Below, one piece after another: positions 53,375-61,767 of a stretch of 64,000 bases of DNA. The notes beneath the pieces are model-generated. The model was not told where the DNA came from and searched no databases. It saw only the letters and a list, made by a program, of their open reading frames with translations. The translations under genes and the position numbers were made by a program. The stretch spans positions 1-64,000 of the forward strand of contig NZ_JAAMRE010000013.1 of NCBI RefSeq assembly GCF_013522705.1, read 5' to 3'. Position 1 is the first letter of the stretch, and each line of letters starts with the position of its first letter. Origin of the DNA: Pseudomonas lurida. Lineage in GTDB: Bacteria; Pseudomonadota; Gammaproteobacteria; Pseudomonadales; Pseudomonadaceae.

Positions 53375-54205
53375 ATGACCATCATCGCCAGCCTGTTGCG
53401 CGCCGCCGACCTGCCTGACTCGCCCACCGCGCGTCTGGACGCCGAACTGTTGCTGGCCGCGGCCCTGGGCAAATCGCGCAGTTACCTGCACACCTGGCCG
53501 GAAAAAATCGTCAGCAGCGAAGACGCCCTGACATTTGCCGGCTACCTGCAGCGCCGCCGTGCGGGCGAGCCCGTGGCTTATATTCTCGGCCAGCAGGGCT
53601 TCTGGAAACTCGACCTTGAAGTGGCGCCGCACACGCTGATCCCGCGTCCGGAGACCGAAATGCTGGTGGAGGCGGCGCTGGAATTGTTGCCCGCTACACC
53701 CGCCCGGGTGCTTGATCTGGGCACCGGCAGCGGCGCGATTGCCCTGGCCCTGGCCAGCGAACGCCCGGCCTGGCAGGTCACCGCGGTCGACCGTGTGTTG
53801 GAAGCGGTGGCCCTGGCCGAGCGTAATCGCCAGCGTCTGCACCTGGCTAACGTCACGGTGCTCAACAGCCATTGGTTCAGCGCCCTGCATGGTCATACCT
53901 TCGACTTGATTATCAGCAACCCGCCGTATATCGCCGACAACGATCCGCATCTGGTGGCCGGTGACGTGCGTTTCGAGCCGGCCAGCGCCATGGTGGCGGG
54001 CCATGATGGCTTGGATGACCTGCGGTTGATCATCAAAGACGCGCCGGCCCACTTGAATGCCGGTGGCTGGTTGCTGTTGGAACACGGTTACGATCAGGCC
54101 CCTGCGGTGCGCGACCTGTTGCATAGCCAAGGGTTTGAGCACGTGCACAGCCGCGTCGACCTGGGCGGCCACGACCGTATCAGCCTGGGGCGCCGGCCGT
54201 GCTGA
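53375..54205 (+). CDS. prmC: release factor glutamine methyltransferase PrmC (HemK)
   Basis: A 276-residue S-adenosylmethionine methyltransferase. SAM-binding DLGTGSG is at 114-120 and the catalytic NPPY at 182-185. It methylates the Gln of the GGQ motif of RF1 and RF2. It abuts prfA with zero spacing and overlaps moeB by 7 bases. Confidence 0.95.
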   Translation: MTIIASLLRAADLPDSPTARLDAELLLAAALGKSRSYLHTWPEKIVSSEDALTFAGYLQRRRAGEPVAYILGQQGFWKLDLEVAPHTLIPRPETEMLVEAALELLPATPARVLDLGTGSGAIALALASERPAWQVTAVDRVLEAVALAERNRQRLHLANVTVLNSHWFSALHGHTFDLIISNPPYIADNDPHLVAGDVRFEPASAMVAGHDGLDDLRLIIKDAPAHLNAGGWLLLEHGYDQAPAVRDLLHSQGFEHVHSRVDLGGHDRISLGRRPC

Positions 54206-54954
54206 CCGACCAGGAGCTGTTGCGCTATAGCCGACAGATTCTGTTGCAGCATGTGGACATCGACGGCCAGTTGCGCCTCAAAAGCGCCCGCGCCCTGATC
54301 GTAGGCCTCGGCGGCCTGGGCGCGCCGGTCGCGCTGTATCTGGCGGCTGCGGGAGTGGGCCAGCTGCATTTGGCGGACTTCGACACGGTCGACCTGACCA
54401 ACCTGCAACGTCAAATCATCCATGACACCGCCAGCGTCGGGCAGACCAAAGTCGACTCGGCCATGGCGCGCCTGAGCGCGATCAACCCCGACATCCGCCT
54501 GGTGCCCCATCGCACCGCGCTGGACGCCGATTCGCTGGCCGCTGCCGTGGCCGGCGTGGATGTGGTACTCGATTGCAGCGACAACTTCTCCACCCGCGAG
54601 GCGGTCAATGCCGCCTGTGTCGCCGCCGTCAAGCCGTTGATCAGCGGCGCGGCGATTCGCCTGGAAGGCCAGCTGTCGGTGTTCGACCCGCGTCGCGCCG
54701 ACAGCCCGTGTTACCACTGTTTATACGGGCACGGCAGCGACGCCGAGCTGACCTGCAGTGAAGCCGGCGTGGTCGGCCCGCTGGTGGGGCTGGTCGGCAG
54801 CCTGCAAGCCCTCGAGGCCCTGAAGCTGCTGGCCGGTTTCGGTGAACCGTTGGTCGGGCGTTTATTGCTGATCGATGCCTTGACCACGCGTTTTCGCGAG
54901 CTGCGGGTCAAGCGTGACCCTGGCTGCAGTGTCTGCGGCACTCGCCATGGGTAA
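54199..54954 (+). CDS. moeB: molybdopterin-synthase adenylyltransferase MoeB
   Basis: A 251-residue ThiF/MoeB family enzyme that adenylates the C-terminus of the MoaD sulfur carrier. ATP-binding GLGGLG is at 36-41. The structural zinc site is two CxxC pairs (Cys171/Cys174 and Cys243/Cys246), and a Cys lies in TCSEAGV at 186. GTG start overlapping prmC. It overlaps murI by 8 bases. A ThiF role cannot be excluded. Confidence 0.9.
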   Translation: MLTDQELLRYSRQILLQHVDIDGQLRLKSARALIVGLGGLGAPVALYLAAAGVGQLHLADFDTVDLTNLQRQIIHDTASVGQTKVDSAMARLSAINPDIRLVPHRTALDADSLAAAVAGVDVVLDCSDNFSTREAVNAACVAAVKPLISGAAIRLEGQLSVFDPRRADSPCYHCLYGHGSDAELTCSEAGVVGPLVGLVGSLQALEALKLLAGFGEPLVGRLLLIDALTTRFRELRVKRDPGCSVCGTRHG

Positions 54955-55741
54955 GGACGCGCCGATCGGTGTGTTCGATTCCGGTGTCGGCGGCCTGTCG
55001 GTGCTGGAGGAAATCCAGCAACTGCTGCCCCACGAGTCGCTGCTTTATGTGGCCGATGGCGGACATATCCCCTATGGCGAGAAAACTCCGGCCTTTATCC
55101 GCGAACGTTCGCGTTTGGTCGCGGCGTTTTTCCGTGAGCGGGGCGCCAAGGCGTTTGTGATTGCCTGCAACACGGCCACCGTTGCCGCCGTTGCTGACCT
55201 GCGTCTGGATTACCCCGATTGGCCGTTGGTGGGCATGGAGCCCGCCGTCAAACCCGCCGCCGCCGCGACTCGCAGCGGTGTGGTCGGCGTGCTCGCCACC
55301 ACCGGCACCCTGCAAAGCGCCAAGTTCGCGGCGTTGCTTGATCGTTTTGCCGCCGATGTGCGCGTGATCACCCAACCCTGTCCGGGCCTGGTGGAACTGA
55401 TTGAAACCGGCGACCTGGACAGCCCGGCCCTGCGCCAGTTGCTCCAGGGCTACGTCGGGCCGCTGCTCAGTGCCGGTTGCGACACCATCATCCTTGGCTG
55501 CACTCACTATCCCTTCCTCAAACCGCTGCTGGCGCAGATGCTCCCGCCGAGCATCATCCTGATCGATACTGGCGCCGCAGTGGCACGTCAACTTAAGCGT
55601 TTATTGGGTGAACGCGACGTGCTGGCCGGCGGCGAACCTGCGATGGCGCAGTTCTGGACCAGTGGCGATCTGTCTCACTTCAGAAATGTCCTACCGACAC
55701 TATGGAAACATCCCGGAATTGTGCGAAGCTTCCGCACGTGA
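54947..55741 (+). CDS. murI: glutamate racemase
   Basis: A 264-residue glutamate racemase making D-glutamate for peptidoglycan. The N-terminus is [15 protein letters not shown]. The two catalytic cysteines are Cys74 (ACNTATVAA) and Cys185 (LGCTHYPFL). The ATG at 54947 overlaps the moeB end. The frame is open upstream, but that part reads moeB out of frame. Confidence 0.95.
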   Translation: MGKDAPIGVFDSGVGGLSVLEEIQQLLPHESLLYVADGGHIPYGEKTPAFIRERSRLVAAFFRERGAKAFVIACNTATVAAVADLRLDYPDWPLVGMEPAVKPAAAATRSGVVGVLATTGTLQSAKFAALLDRFAADVRVITQPCPGLVELIETGDLDSPALRQLLQGYVGPLLSAGCDTIILGCTHYPFLKPLLAQMLPPSIILIDTGAAVARQLKRLLGERDVLAGGEPAMAQFWTSGDLSHFRNVLPTLWKHPGIVRSFRT

Positions 55742-55851
55742 AAATTTCGTGAAATTTCGCCATTAGAAGCTGAACTTCTGTCACTGCGCAGGCTTCTATA
55801 GCGAGATTGCTTGTACAAAAAACCATACAACTCGTTCGGAAGGGATGTTTT

Positions 55852-56370
55852 ATGAAGCGCTTGTTCTGTTTGGCTGCGATTGCAGCCGTCGCGGTAGGAC
55901 ACTCGTTATCGGCGCAGGCCGCCGGCCTCGAATTCGGCCTGGGGGCCACCAGTGATTCGACGCTGACGTATCGCCTGGGGCTGACGTCGGATTGGGACAA
56001 GAGCTGGATGCAGAGCGACATGGGGCGCCTGACCGGTTACTGGAGCGGCGCTTACACGTATTGGGAAGGTGACGACCGCGCAGGCGCCAGCAGCCTGTCG
56101 TTCTCGCCAGTGTTCGTGTATGAATTCGCCGGGCAGTCGGTCAAGCCGTATATCGAGGCCGGCATCGGTGTGGCGGTGTTTTCCCGCACCAAGCTGGAAG
56201 ACAACAACATTGGTCAGGCTTTCCAGTTCGAAGACCGCTTGGGTTTCGGGCTGCGCTTTACCGGTGGGCATGAAGTGGGCATCCGCGCCACGCATTATTC
56301 CAACGCCGGTATCAGCAGCAACAACGATGGGGTAGAGAGCTACGCGCTGCACTACACCATGCCGTTGTAA
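55852..56370 (+). CDS. pagL: lipid A 3-O-deacylase PagL
   Basis: A 172-residue outer-membrane beta-barrel enzyme that removes the 3-O acyl chain of lipid A. Signal peptide cleaves near residue 23 (AQA-A). The catalytic triad His148, Ser150 and Glu162 (ATHYSNAG, GVESYALHY) aligns within one residue of the P. aeruginosa enzyme. GGAAGGGA precedes the ATG at 55852. Separate from murI by 110 bases that may hold its own promoter. Confidence 0.93.
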   Translation: MKRLFCLAAIAAVAVGHSLSAQAAGLEFGLGATSDSTLTYRLGLTSDWDKSWMQSDMGRLTGYWSGAYTYWEGDDRAGASSLSFSPVFVYEFAGQSVKPYIEAGIGVAVFSRTKLEDNNIGQAFQFEDRLGFGLRFTGGHEVGIRATHYSNAGISSNNDGVESYALHYTMPL

Positions 56371-56390
56371 CCGCCCTCCCGTAAAACCCT

Positions 56391-56418
56391 TGCGGCAGGG
56401 GGCTTGCCTCCTACCGCA
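56391..56418. repeat. REP-like hairpin after pagL
   Basis: TGCGGCAGGGGG-CTTG-CCTCCTACCGCA is an imperfect palindrome with the same GGGCTTGCC core as the element at 15175. It lies between convergent pagL and the YkgJ-type gene and may serve as their shared 3' hairpin. Confidence 0.6.
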
Positions 56419-56425
56419 TGGCGCA

Positions 56426-56731
56426 TCAGCGATACGCCGTGGCAATGCCCTGGCGTTCGTCCAGACACTCCGGTGCGCCCATCTCGAATTCGCGACAAAT
56501 CAGCGGTCGCCGCTCGTAAATTGTGCACATCATCGTGTCCCGATCCAGCGCCGCGCACCAGCCGTCGTCCAGGCGCAGCATGACTTCACCGCCCCAATCG
56601 TCCGTGTCGATATAGCGCTGCGGTACACCCGTGTCGGTGATCAACATGACTTCCAGCTGACAACAGCACGCCGCACACGTAGAACAGGTGACGGCGGGTT
56701 CAGCAATTTGCAGGTGGGGGATGGTGTTCAT
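56426..56731 (-). CDS. YkgJ-family cysteine cluster protein
   Basis: A 101-residue protein with the CxxCxxCC-type cluster CSTCAACC near residues 16-23 and further conserved cysteines (GWCAALD, MMCTIYERRPLICREFEMG, ECLDE). The family (UPF0153/YkgJ) probably binds zinc or an iron-sulfur cluster; no function is established. It stands alone, convergent with pagL. Confidence 0.85.
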   Translation of the reverse strand: MNTIPHLQIAEPAVTCSTCAACCCQLEVMLITDTGVPQRYIDTDDWGGEVMLRLDDGWCAALDRDTMMCTIYERRPLICREFEMGAPECLDERQGIATAYR

Positions 56732-56785
56732 AGGCGCGCAGTGTAAGGCAAGCGCAGGCTGTGGGTGTGAAAGGTCTGACAGACG

Positions 56786-57265
56786 TCAGCGCGCCAGCCG
56801 ATGCAATCCGACAAAAACCGCCGCCCACAGCAGTGCCAACCCGCTGAGCGTCGGTGCCAGGGCGAAGCCAAATCGCACCCCCGCCAACTGGCTGCCGGCG
56901 TAATACGACAGCGGCCCACCCACCGCGCCCAGCAAGGCGGCCAGCCACCAGGGTTGCGCGCTCCAGGCCAGGCAATGCCGCAGCGTGGTCGCCAGCAGGG
57001 CCCACAGCAGCATCAGCCAGAACGGGATCAACGGCCCCGGTTCGCTGAACTGAAACACCCCCGACACCCGCAGCAAGGTGTCCAGCACAGTGCCCGCCAG
57101 GGTCACGCCGATAATCAGCGCGCCGTCCTCGGCCCATGAACTTATCCACAGCAGGTGAACGGCCAGGACTACCACACCCACCAGCAACCAGAGGCTGTCG
57201 CCGCCCAGCACGCAGGCAAACCAGCCGCACTGGAACAGCGCGGCGTTGGCCACGGTTTTAAGCAT
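56786..57265 (-). CDS. DUF2878 family membrane protein
   Basis: A 159-residue protein with about five membrane helices and few charged residues, of the DUF2878 type. Its ATG at 57265 overlaps the end of the cyclopropane-synthase-like gene by 8 bases, so the upstream open frame (to 57448) is only a shadow. It is the last gene of the merR-phrB operon. Function unknown. The genomic link to lipid methylation suggests a membrane role. Confidence 0.82.
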   Translation of the reverse strand: MLKTVANAALFQCGWFACVLGGDSLWLLVGVVVLAVHLLWISSWAEDGALIIGVTLAGTVLDTLLRVSGVFQFSEPGPLIPFWLMLLWALLATTLRHCLAWSAQPWWLAALLGAVGGPLSYYAGSQLAGVRFGFALAPTLSGLALLWAAVFVGLHRLAR

Positions 57266-58529
57266 TGAAGCGTCCGAGCAGGGGTGGGTTGATGGCTGCG
57301 GGCTTGGCCAGCAGCAATTGAGCGGTGCCGATGGTGCGCTCCATAAAGCCACCTTCGCAGTAACACAGGTAAAACTCCCACAGCCGCAGGAAGTATTCGT
57401 CGTAGCCCAGTTCCGACAGGCGGCCATGGGCGCGGCGAAAATTCTCATGCCACAGGCGCAGGGTTTTTGCGTAGTGCAGGCCGAAGTCTTCCATGTGCAA
57501 CAGGTTCATGTCGGTGTCGCGGCCGACGATGTGCAGCATGTTCTGCACCGAAGGCAGAGCGCCGCCGGGGAAAATGTAGCGTTGGATAAAATCCACACTG
57601 CGCCTGGCCTGCTCGAAACGCTGTTCGCGAATGGTGATGGCCTGCAGCAGCATCAGGCCGTCGCGCTTGAGCAACTGCGCGCATTGCTTGAAGTAGGTGG
57701 GCAGAAAGCGATGGCCCACCGCTTCGATCATCTCGATCGACACCAGTTTGTCGTACTGCCCCGTCAGATCGCGGTAATCGCTCAGCAACAGGGTGACCTG
57801 GTCCTGCAGGCCCAAGGCGTGGATTCGTTGCTGGGTGTAGGCGAACTGTTCTTTGGACAATGTCGTGGTGGTGACCTTGCAGCCGTAATGCTGCGCCGCA
57901 TACAGCGCCATGCTGCCCCAGCCGGTGCCGATTTCCAGCAAATGGTCGCTGGGTTTAAGCGCCAGTTTCTGACAGATGCGTTCCAGTTTGTTCAGTTGCG
58001 CCTGTTCCAGCGTGTCGTCGGCCGTCAGAAATTGCGCCGCCGAGTACATCATGGTCGGGTCCAGAAACGCTTCGAACAAGTCGTTGCCCAGGTCATAGTG
58101 AGTGGCGATATTTTTTTGCGAGCCCTTGCGCGTATTGCGGTTGAGCCAGTGCAGGCTTTGGGTGAGCGGGCGCGCGAGGCGGGCCAGGCCACCCTCCATC
58201 GCGTCGAGTACGTCCAGGTTGCTGACCATCACCCGCACTACGGCGGTCAGGTCCGGACTGGTCCAATGGCCGTGGATAAATGCCTCGCCGGCGCCGATCG
58301 ACCCGTTGGCCGCCACCAGGCCCCACACGGCCGGATCGACGATCTGGATTTCCCCCAGCAGGTGCGCTTCCCGTGCGCCGAACACTTGGCGTTCACCATC
58401 CTCGATCACCACCAACTGGCCGTGGCGCAATTGGCTGAGTTGACGCAGCACACCCTTGCGCAGCAGCGCGGTGGTCATGCCGTTGACGTTCAGGCGGCTG
58501 GCCTTGACCGATAAGCTAGGGGATTTCAT
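57258..58529 (-). CDS. cyclopropane-fatty-acyl-phospholipid synthase family methyltransferase
   Basis: A 423-residue S-adenosylmethionine-dependent enzyme of the Cfa family, which methylates or cyclopropanates double bonds in phospholipid acyl chains. Seen are ATHYDLGNDLFEAFLDPTMMYS near 134-155, the SAM loop LLEIGTGWGSMALYA near 188-202 and VSIEMIEAVGHRFLPTYF near 258-275. The ATG at 58529 has AAGGA upstream. Because it sits with a flavin amine oxidase-like protein and DUF1365, its product may be an unusual acyl chain rather than plain cyclopropane. Confidence 0.9.
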   Translation of the reverse strand: MKSPSLSVKASRLNVNGMTTALLRKGVLRQLSQLRHGQLVVIEDGERQVFGAREAHLLGEIQIVDPAVWGLVAANGSIGAGEAFIHGHWTSPDLTAVVRVMVSNLDVLDAMEGGLARLARPLTQSLHWLNRNTRKGSQKNIATHYDLGNDLFEAFLDPTMMYSAAQFLTADDTLEQAQLNKLERICQKLALKPSDHLLEIGTGWGSMALYAAQHYGCKVTTTTLSKEQFAYTQQRIHALGLQDQVTLLLSDYRDLTGQYDKLVSIEMIEAVGHRFLPTYFKQCAQLLKRDGLMLLQAITIREQRFEQARRSVDFIQRYIFPGGALPSVQNMLHIVGRDTDMNLLHMEDFGLHYAKTLRLWHENFRRAHGRLSELGYDEYFLRLWEFYLCYCEGGFMERTIGTAQLLLAKPAAINPPLLGRFNA

Positions 58530-59325
58530 GGCGATGTTCCTTGGTATACCCGACGGCGGTGCGAGAGGCGCCATCGGCGGCCCGGTGGGAGAAAATCGGT
58601 GTACGTTTAAGCAACAGACGCAAGGCCTGCCAGTAAATCGCCAGGCAGGTCTTGGCGGTCATCCACGGAAAGCGCCACAGGTAGCGGTGCAGGCTGGCGC
58701 GGGTCAGCGCCTCTTTGTGCAGGCTGAGGGTGGCGTCGAAGACTTTCAATTCGCCCTGCCAGTCGGCCATGTGCACGCCGAGCCGCTCGGCGGGCGGGCT
58801 GAAGCTCATGCGGTATTGCAGGTCGCGCGGCAGGAACGGCGACACATGGAACGCCTTGGCCACGGCAAAATGCTGGTGCTCGTCCGCACCCAGAGCCTGG
58901 GCCGGCAGCACGTAGCGATAGCGCTCGCGCCAAGGGGTATTGGTGACTTCACACAGGATCGCGGCCAGTTGCCCGTCGGCCTCGAAACAGTAGAAGAAAC
59001 TCACCGGATTAAAAGCCAGGCCCCAACTGCGGGCCTGGGTCAGTAGGCAGATAACGCCCTGGGGTGTACGCCCCAGCGCCTTGCCGACTTCCTGGCGCAC
59101 GGCATCGCTCAGGCTCATGCCGTGGCCGGTCAACTCACGCAGGTAGTCCTGCTGGCGAAAACCAAAAGGCGCCAGGCGGCTGCGCCCGGCCAGGGGCGAG
59201 AGCCCTAGCACGTGGTCTTCTTCACTCAAATCCAGGTACAGCAGGCCGATGCGGTAGCGAAACGCATGGCCCTTGGGCGCAAACCGGCGATGGGCGATCC
59301 AGCCGCTGTACAGGGCGCTGTTCAC
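58516..59325 (-). CDS. DUF1365 family protein
   Basis: A 269-residue DUF1365 protein (SALYSGWIAHRRFAPKGHAFRY at the start, NPVSFFYCF near residue 107, VSPFLPRDLQYRMSF near 176). The family is found with Cfa-type methyltransferases and flavin amine oxidases, as here. Biochemical role not established. Overlaps the oxidase gene by 4 bases and the Cfa-type gene by 14. Confidence 0.88.
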   Translation of the reverse strand: MNSALYSGWIAHRRFAPKGHAFRYRIGLLYLDLSEEDHVLGLSPLAGRSRLAPFGFRQQDYLRELTGHGMSLSDAVRQEVGKALGRTPQGVICLLTQARSWGLAFNPVSFFYCFEADGQLAAILCEVTNTPWRERYRYVLPAQALGADEHQHFAVAKAFHVSPFLPRDLQYRMSFSPPAERLGVHMADWQGELKVFDATLSLHKEALTRASLHRYLWRFPWMTAKTCLAIYWQALRLLLKRTPIFSHRAADGASRTAVGYTKEHRHEIP

Positions 59326-60569
59326 AGGGTTTCCCCAAAGGCTTGCGCCACGCGCAGGGCGCTGACTACGCCGTCTTCATGAAAGCCGTTGGCCCAGTAG
59401 GCGCCGCAATAATGGGTATGGCGGGCGCCGTTCAATTCTTCCCAGCGGTTCTGGGCGGCGACGGCGCCCAGGCTGTATTGCGGATGGGCATAGGTGTAGC
59501 GCGCAAGAATCTTCAGCGGGTTGATCACCGCCGTCTGGTTGAGGCTTACGCAGAACGTCGTGGCGCTGTCGATGCCTTGCAGGATGTTCATGTCGTAGGT
59601 CACGGCGGCCTGGGCCTGACTGTCGCCGGTCAGCCGGTAGTTCCAACTGGCCCAGGCCAGTGTGCGATCGGGCAGCAGGCGCGTGTCGGTGTGCAGCACC
59701 ACGTCGTTATCGGCATAGGGCAGGGCACCGAGGATCTCCTGCTCCGCCTGGCTTGGGTCGCCGAGCAACGCCAGGGCCTGGTCGCTATGGCAGGCGAACA
59801 CCACGCGGTCAAAGGACTCACTGCCGGACGCGCTGTGGATAACCACGCCGTCCTCGTTGCGCTCGACGTTATGCACAGGGCAGCTCAAGCGGATCCGCTC
59901 ACGAAAACCGCGAGTCAGGGGTTCGATATACGCACTGGAGCCGCCTTCGATCACGCACCACTGTGGGCGATTGTTCACCGAGAGCAGGCCGTGATTCTTG
60001 AAAAAACGCACGAAGAACTGCAACGGAAAGCCCAGCATGTCCGCCAGCGACATCGACCAGATCGCCGCGCCCATCGGCACGATGTAGTGGCGCACGAAGC
60101 GCTCGCCATAGCCGCCGGCGGTGAGGTAGTCGCCCAGGGTCATGTCGGCGCTGATGCGGTGTTCCTGTAAATCCAATGGCGCCTGGCGATTGAAGCGCAG
60201 GATGTCGCGCAACATGCCCCAGAAGCCCGGCGACAGGATATTGCTGCGCTGAGCGAACAAGCTGTTGAGGTTATTGCCGTTGTACTCAAAGCGCGTGCGC
60301 TCGTCGCACACCGAAAAACTCATCTCGGTGGGTTTGAACGCCACGCCGATCTGCCCCAGCAAGCGAATGAAATTGGGGTAGGTCCAGTCGTTGAACACGA
60401 TGAAACCGGTGTCCACCGCGTAGTGCTGGCCTTCCACCGTGACCTTGACCGTATGGGTATGGCCCCCAATGCGGTCGCCGGCTTCGAACAGGGTGATGTC
60501 GTGACGGCGGTTGAGCAGGTAAGCGCTGGTCAACCCGGCGATGCCGCTGCCGATGATGGCGATCTTCAT
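59322..60569 (-). CDS. FAD-dependent amine oxidase-like protein
   Basis: A 415-residue flavoprotein with the dinucleotide fold KIAIIGSGIAGLTSAYLLNRR at the very N-terminus and the second signature LFEAGDRIGGHTHTV near 34-48. It belongs to the NAD(P)-binding/flavin amine oxidase superfamily that accompanies Cfa-like enzymes. It might desaturate or oxidise a modified acyl chain; this is inference from context. Start at ATG 60569, overlapping the SDR gene end by 4 bases. Confidence 0.88.
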   Translation of the reverse strand: MKIAIIGSGIAGLTSAYLLNRRHDITLFEAGDRIGGHTHTVKVTVEGQHYAVDTGFIVFNDWTYPNFIRLLGQIGVAFKPTEMSFSVCDERTRFEYNGNNLNSLFAQRSNILSPGFWGMLRDILRFNRQAPLDLQEHRISADMTLGDYLTAGGYGERFVRHYIVPMGAAIWSMSLADMLGFPLQFFVRFFKNHGLLSVNNRPQWCVIEGGSSAYIEPLTRGFRERIRLSCPVHNVERNEDGVVIHSASGSESFDRVVFACHSDQALALLGDPSQAEQEILGALPYADNDVVLHTDTRLLPDRTLAWASWNYRLTGDSQAQAAVTYDMNILQGIDSATTFCVSLNQTAVINPLKILARYTYAHPQYSLGAVAAQNRWEELNGARHTHYCGAYWANGFHEDGVVSALRVAQAFGETL

Positions 60570-61348
60570 AGGTCGTCCTTCTTCGGCGGAGCACTGCGCA
60601 ACATGCGCTTGCCGATGATCAACTGCGCGCGGTTAGGTAGCTTCGACAAGGGCCACAGGGTGGCGATAAACAGCGCGGGGAAGGCGATCTCCAACGGCCG
60701 CTTGTGCAGTTTGGCGAAGATATGCCGCGCGGCCTTGTCGGCGGGCCAGCTCAGGGGCATCGGGAAGTCATTGCGTTCGGTCAGGGGCGTGTCGACAAAG
60801 CCCGGGCTGATCACCGTGACGTCGATGTTTTCCGGCGACAGGCTGATGCGCAGCGATTCGAACAAATACCGCAGGCCGGCCTTGGAGGCGCCGTAGGCCT
60901 CGGCGCGCGGCATCGGCAGGTAGGTCACGGCGCTGGCGACGCCCACCAGGTGTGGCGTCAGGCCGGCGCGCAACAGCGGCAGCGCCGCTTCGATGCAATA
61001 ACTACTGGCCAGCAGGTTGGTGCGCACCACATGCTCGATGATGGACGAGTCAAACTGGCGGGCGTCGACGTATTCGCAGGTGCCGGCGTTGAGGATCACG
61101 GTGTCCAGCGCGCCCCAGGCGTGGGTAATGTGTTCACCGATTTCGCGCACGGTCTGGCTGTTGGTCAAGTCGCCGGCCACCACCAGCACTTGGCCGGGGT
61201 AACGTTGCGCCAGGGCCTCCAGCGGCTCTTTGGAGCGTGAGCTCACGGCCACTTGGGCGCCGCTGTTGAGCAGCTCCTCGGCCAGCGCGGCGCCGATGCC
61301 ACTGCTGGCGCCGGTCAGCCAATAACGACGGGGCGTCACGCTATTCAT
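60566..61348 (-). CDS. short-chain dehydrogenase/reductase
   Basis: A 260-residue SDR with the NAD(P) motif TGASSGIG near residues 12-19, NAG near 86-88 and the active-site YGASKAG (YxxxK) near 151-157. The ATG at 61348 has GGAG seven bases upstream; the longer frame is rejected. It overlaps the NTF2-like gene by 4 bases. Substrate unknown, possibly lipid. Confidence 0.88.
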   Translation of the reverse strand: MNSVTPRRYWLTGASSGIGAALAEELLNSGAQVAVSSRSKEPLEALAQRYPGQVLVVAGDLTNSQTVREIGEHITHAWGALDTVILNAGTCEYVDARQFDSSIIEHVVRTNLLASSYCIEAALPLLRAGLTPHLVGVASAVTYLPMPRAEAYGASKAGLRYLFESLRISLSPENIDVTVISPGFVDTPLTERNDFPMPLSWPADKAARHIFAKLHKRPLEIAFPALFIATLWPLSKLPNRAQLIIGKRMLRSAPPKKDDL

Positions 61349-61767
61349 CCCACTCTCCTTTTCAGCCAACTGACCACTTTGCCGAGTACGGGCAGGTGTT
61401 CATACAGCAGGGCGCCAGCGTCGAAATAGTCACGATGGCGGTAGACCTTGTCACGCCACATCAGGTGCGAGCAGCCTTCCACGCGAATCACCCGGCCATT
61501 GGCCAGGCGCGGGTGGCAGAAGCTCATTTTCCAGCGCAGGTAGCCTTCGCCTTCGGCCACCTGATCGAAGCCGTGAAAGTCGAAACGCAGTTGGCTGACA
61601 TTGCCGTACAGCGTTTCGAAATATCGGTGCAGCGCGGTCAGACCGTGCACCTCGTGCAGCGGATCGGTAAAGACGATGTCCTTGCTGTACAGGCTGTCGA
61701 GCAGGTGCAGGTTGTGCTTGTCCAGCGTGGCAAAGGTGTGGGCGAAGCGGCGCAGAAAGTCACTCAT
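61345..61767 (-). CDS. nuclear transport factor 2-like (SnoaL-type) protein
   Basis: A 140-residue protein of the NTF2/SnoaL fold (FLRRFAHTFATLDKHNLHLLDSLYSKDIVFTDPLHEVHG at the N-terminus). Such small barrels bind hydrophobic ligands or act as isomerases. ATG 61767 overlaps the phrB stop by 8 bases. The role in this operon is unknown. Confidence 0.83.
   Translation of the reverse strand: MSDFLRRFAHTFATLDKHNLHLLDSLYSKDIVFTDPLHEVHGLTALHRYFETLYGNVSQLRFDFHGFDQVAEGEGYLRWKMSFCHPRLANGRVIRVEGCSHLMWRDKVYRHRDYFDAGALLYEHLPVLGKVVSWLKRRVG

Noticed and set aside
52301..54172. 623-codon open frame on the minus strand over prfA and prmC
   Set aside because: Shadow of two well-recognised core genes.
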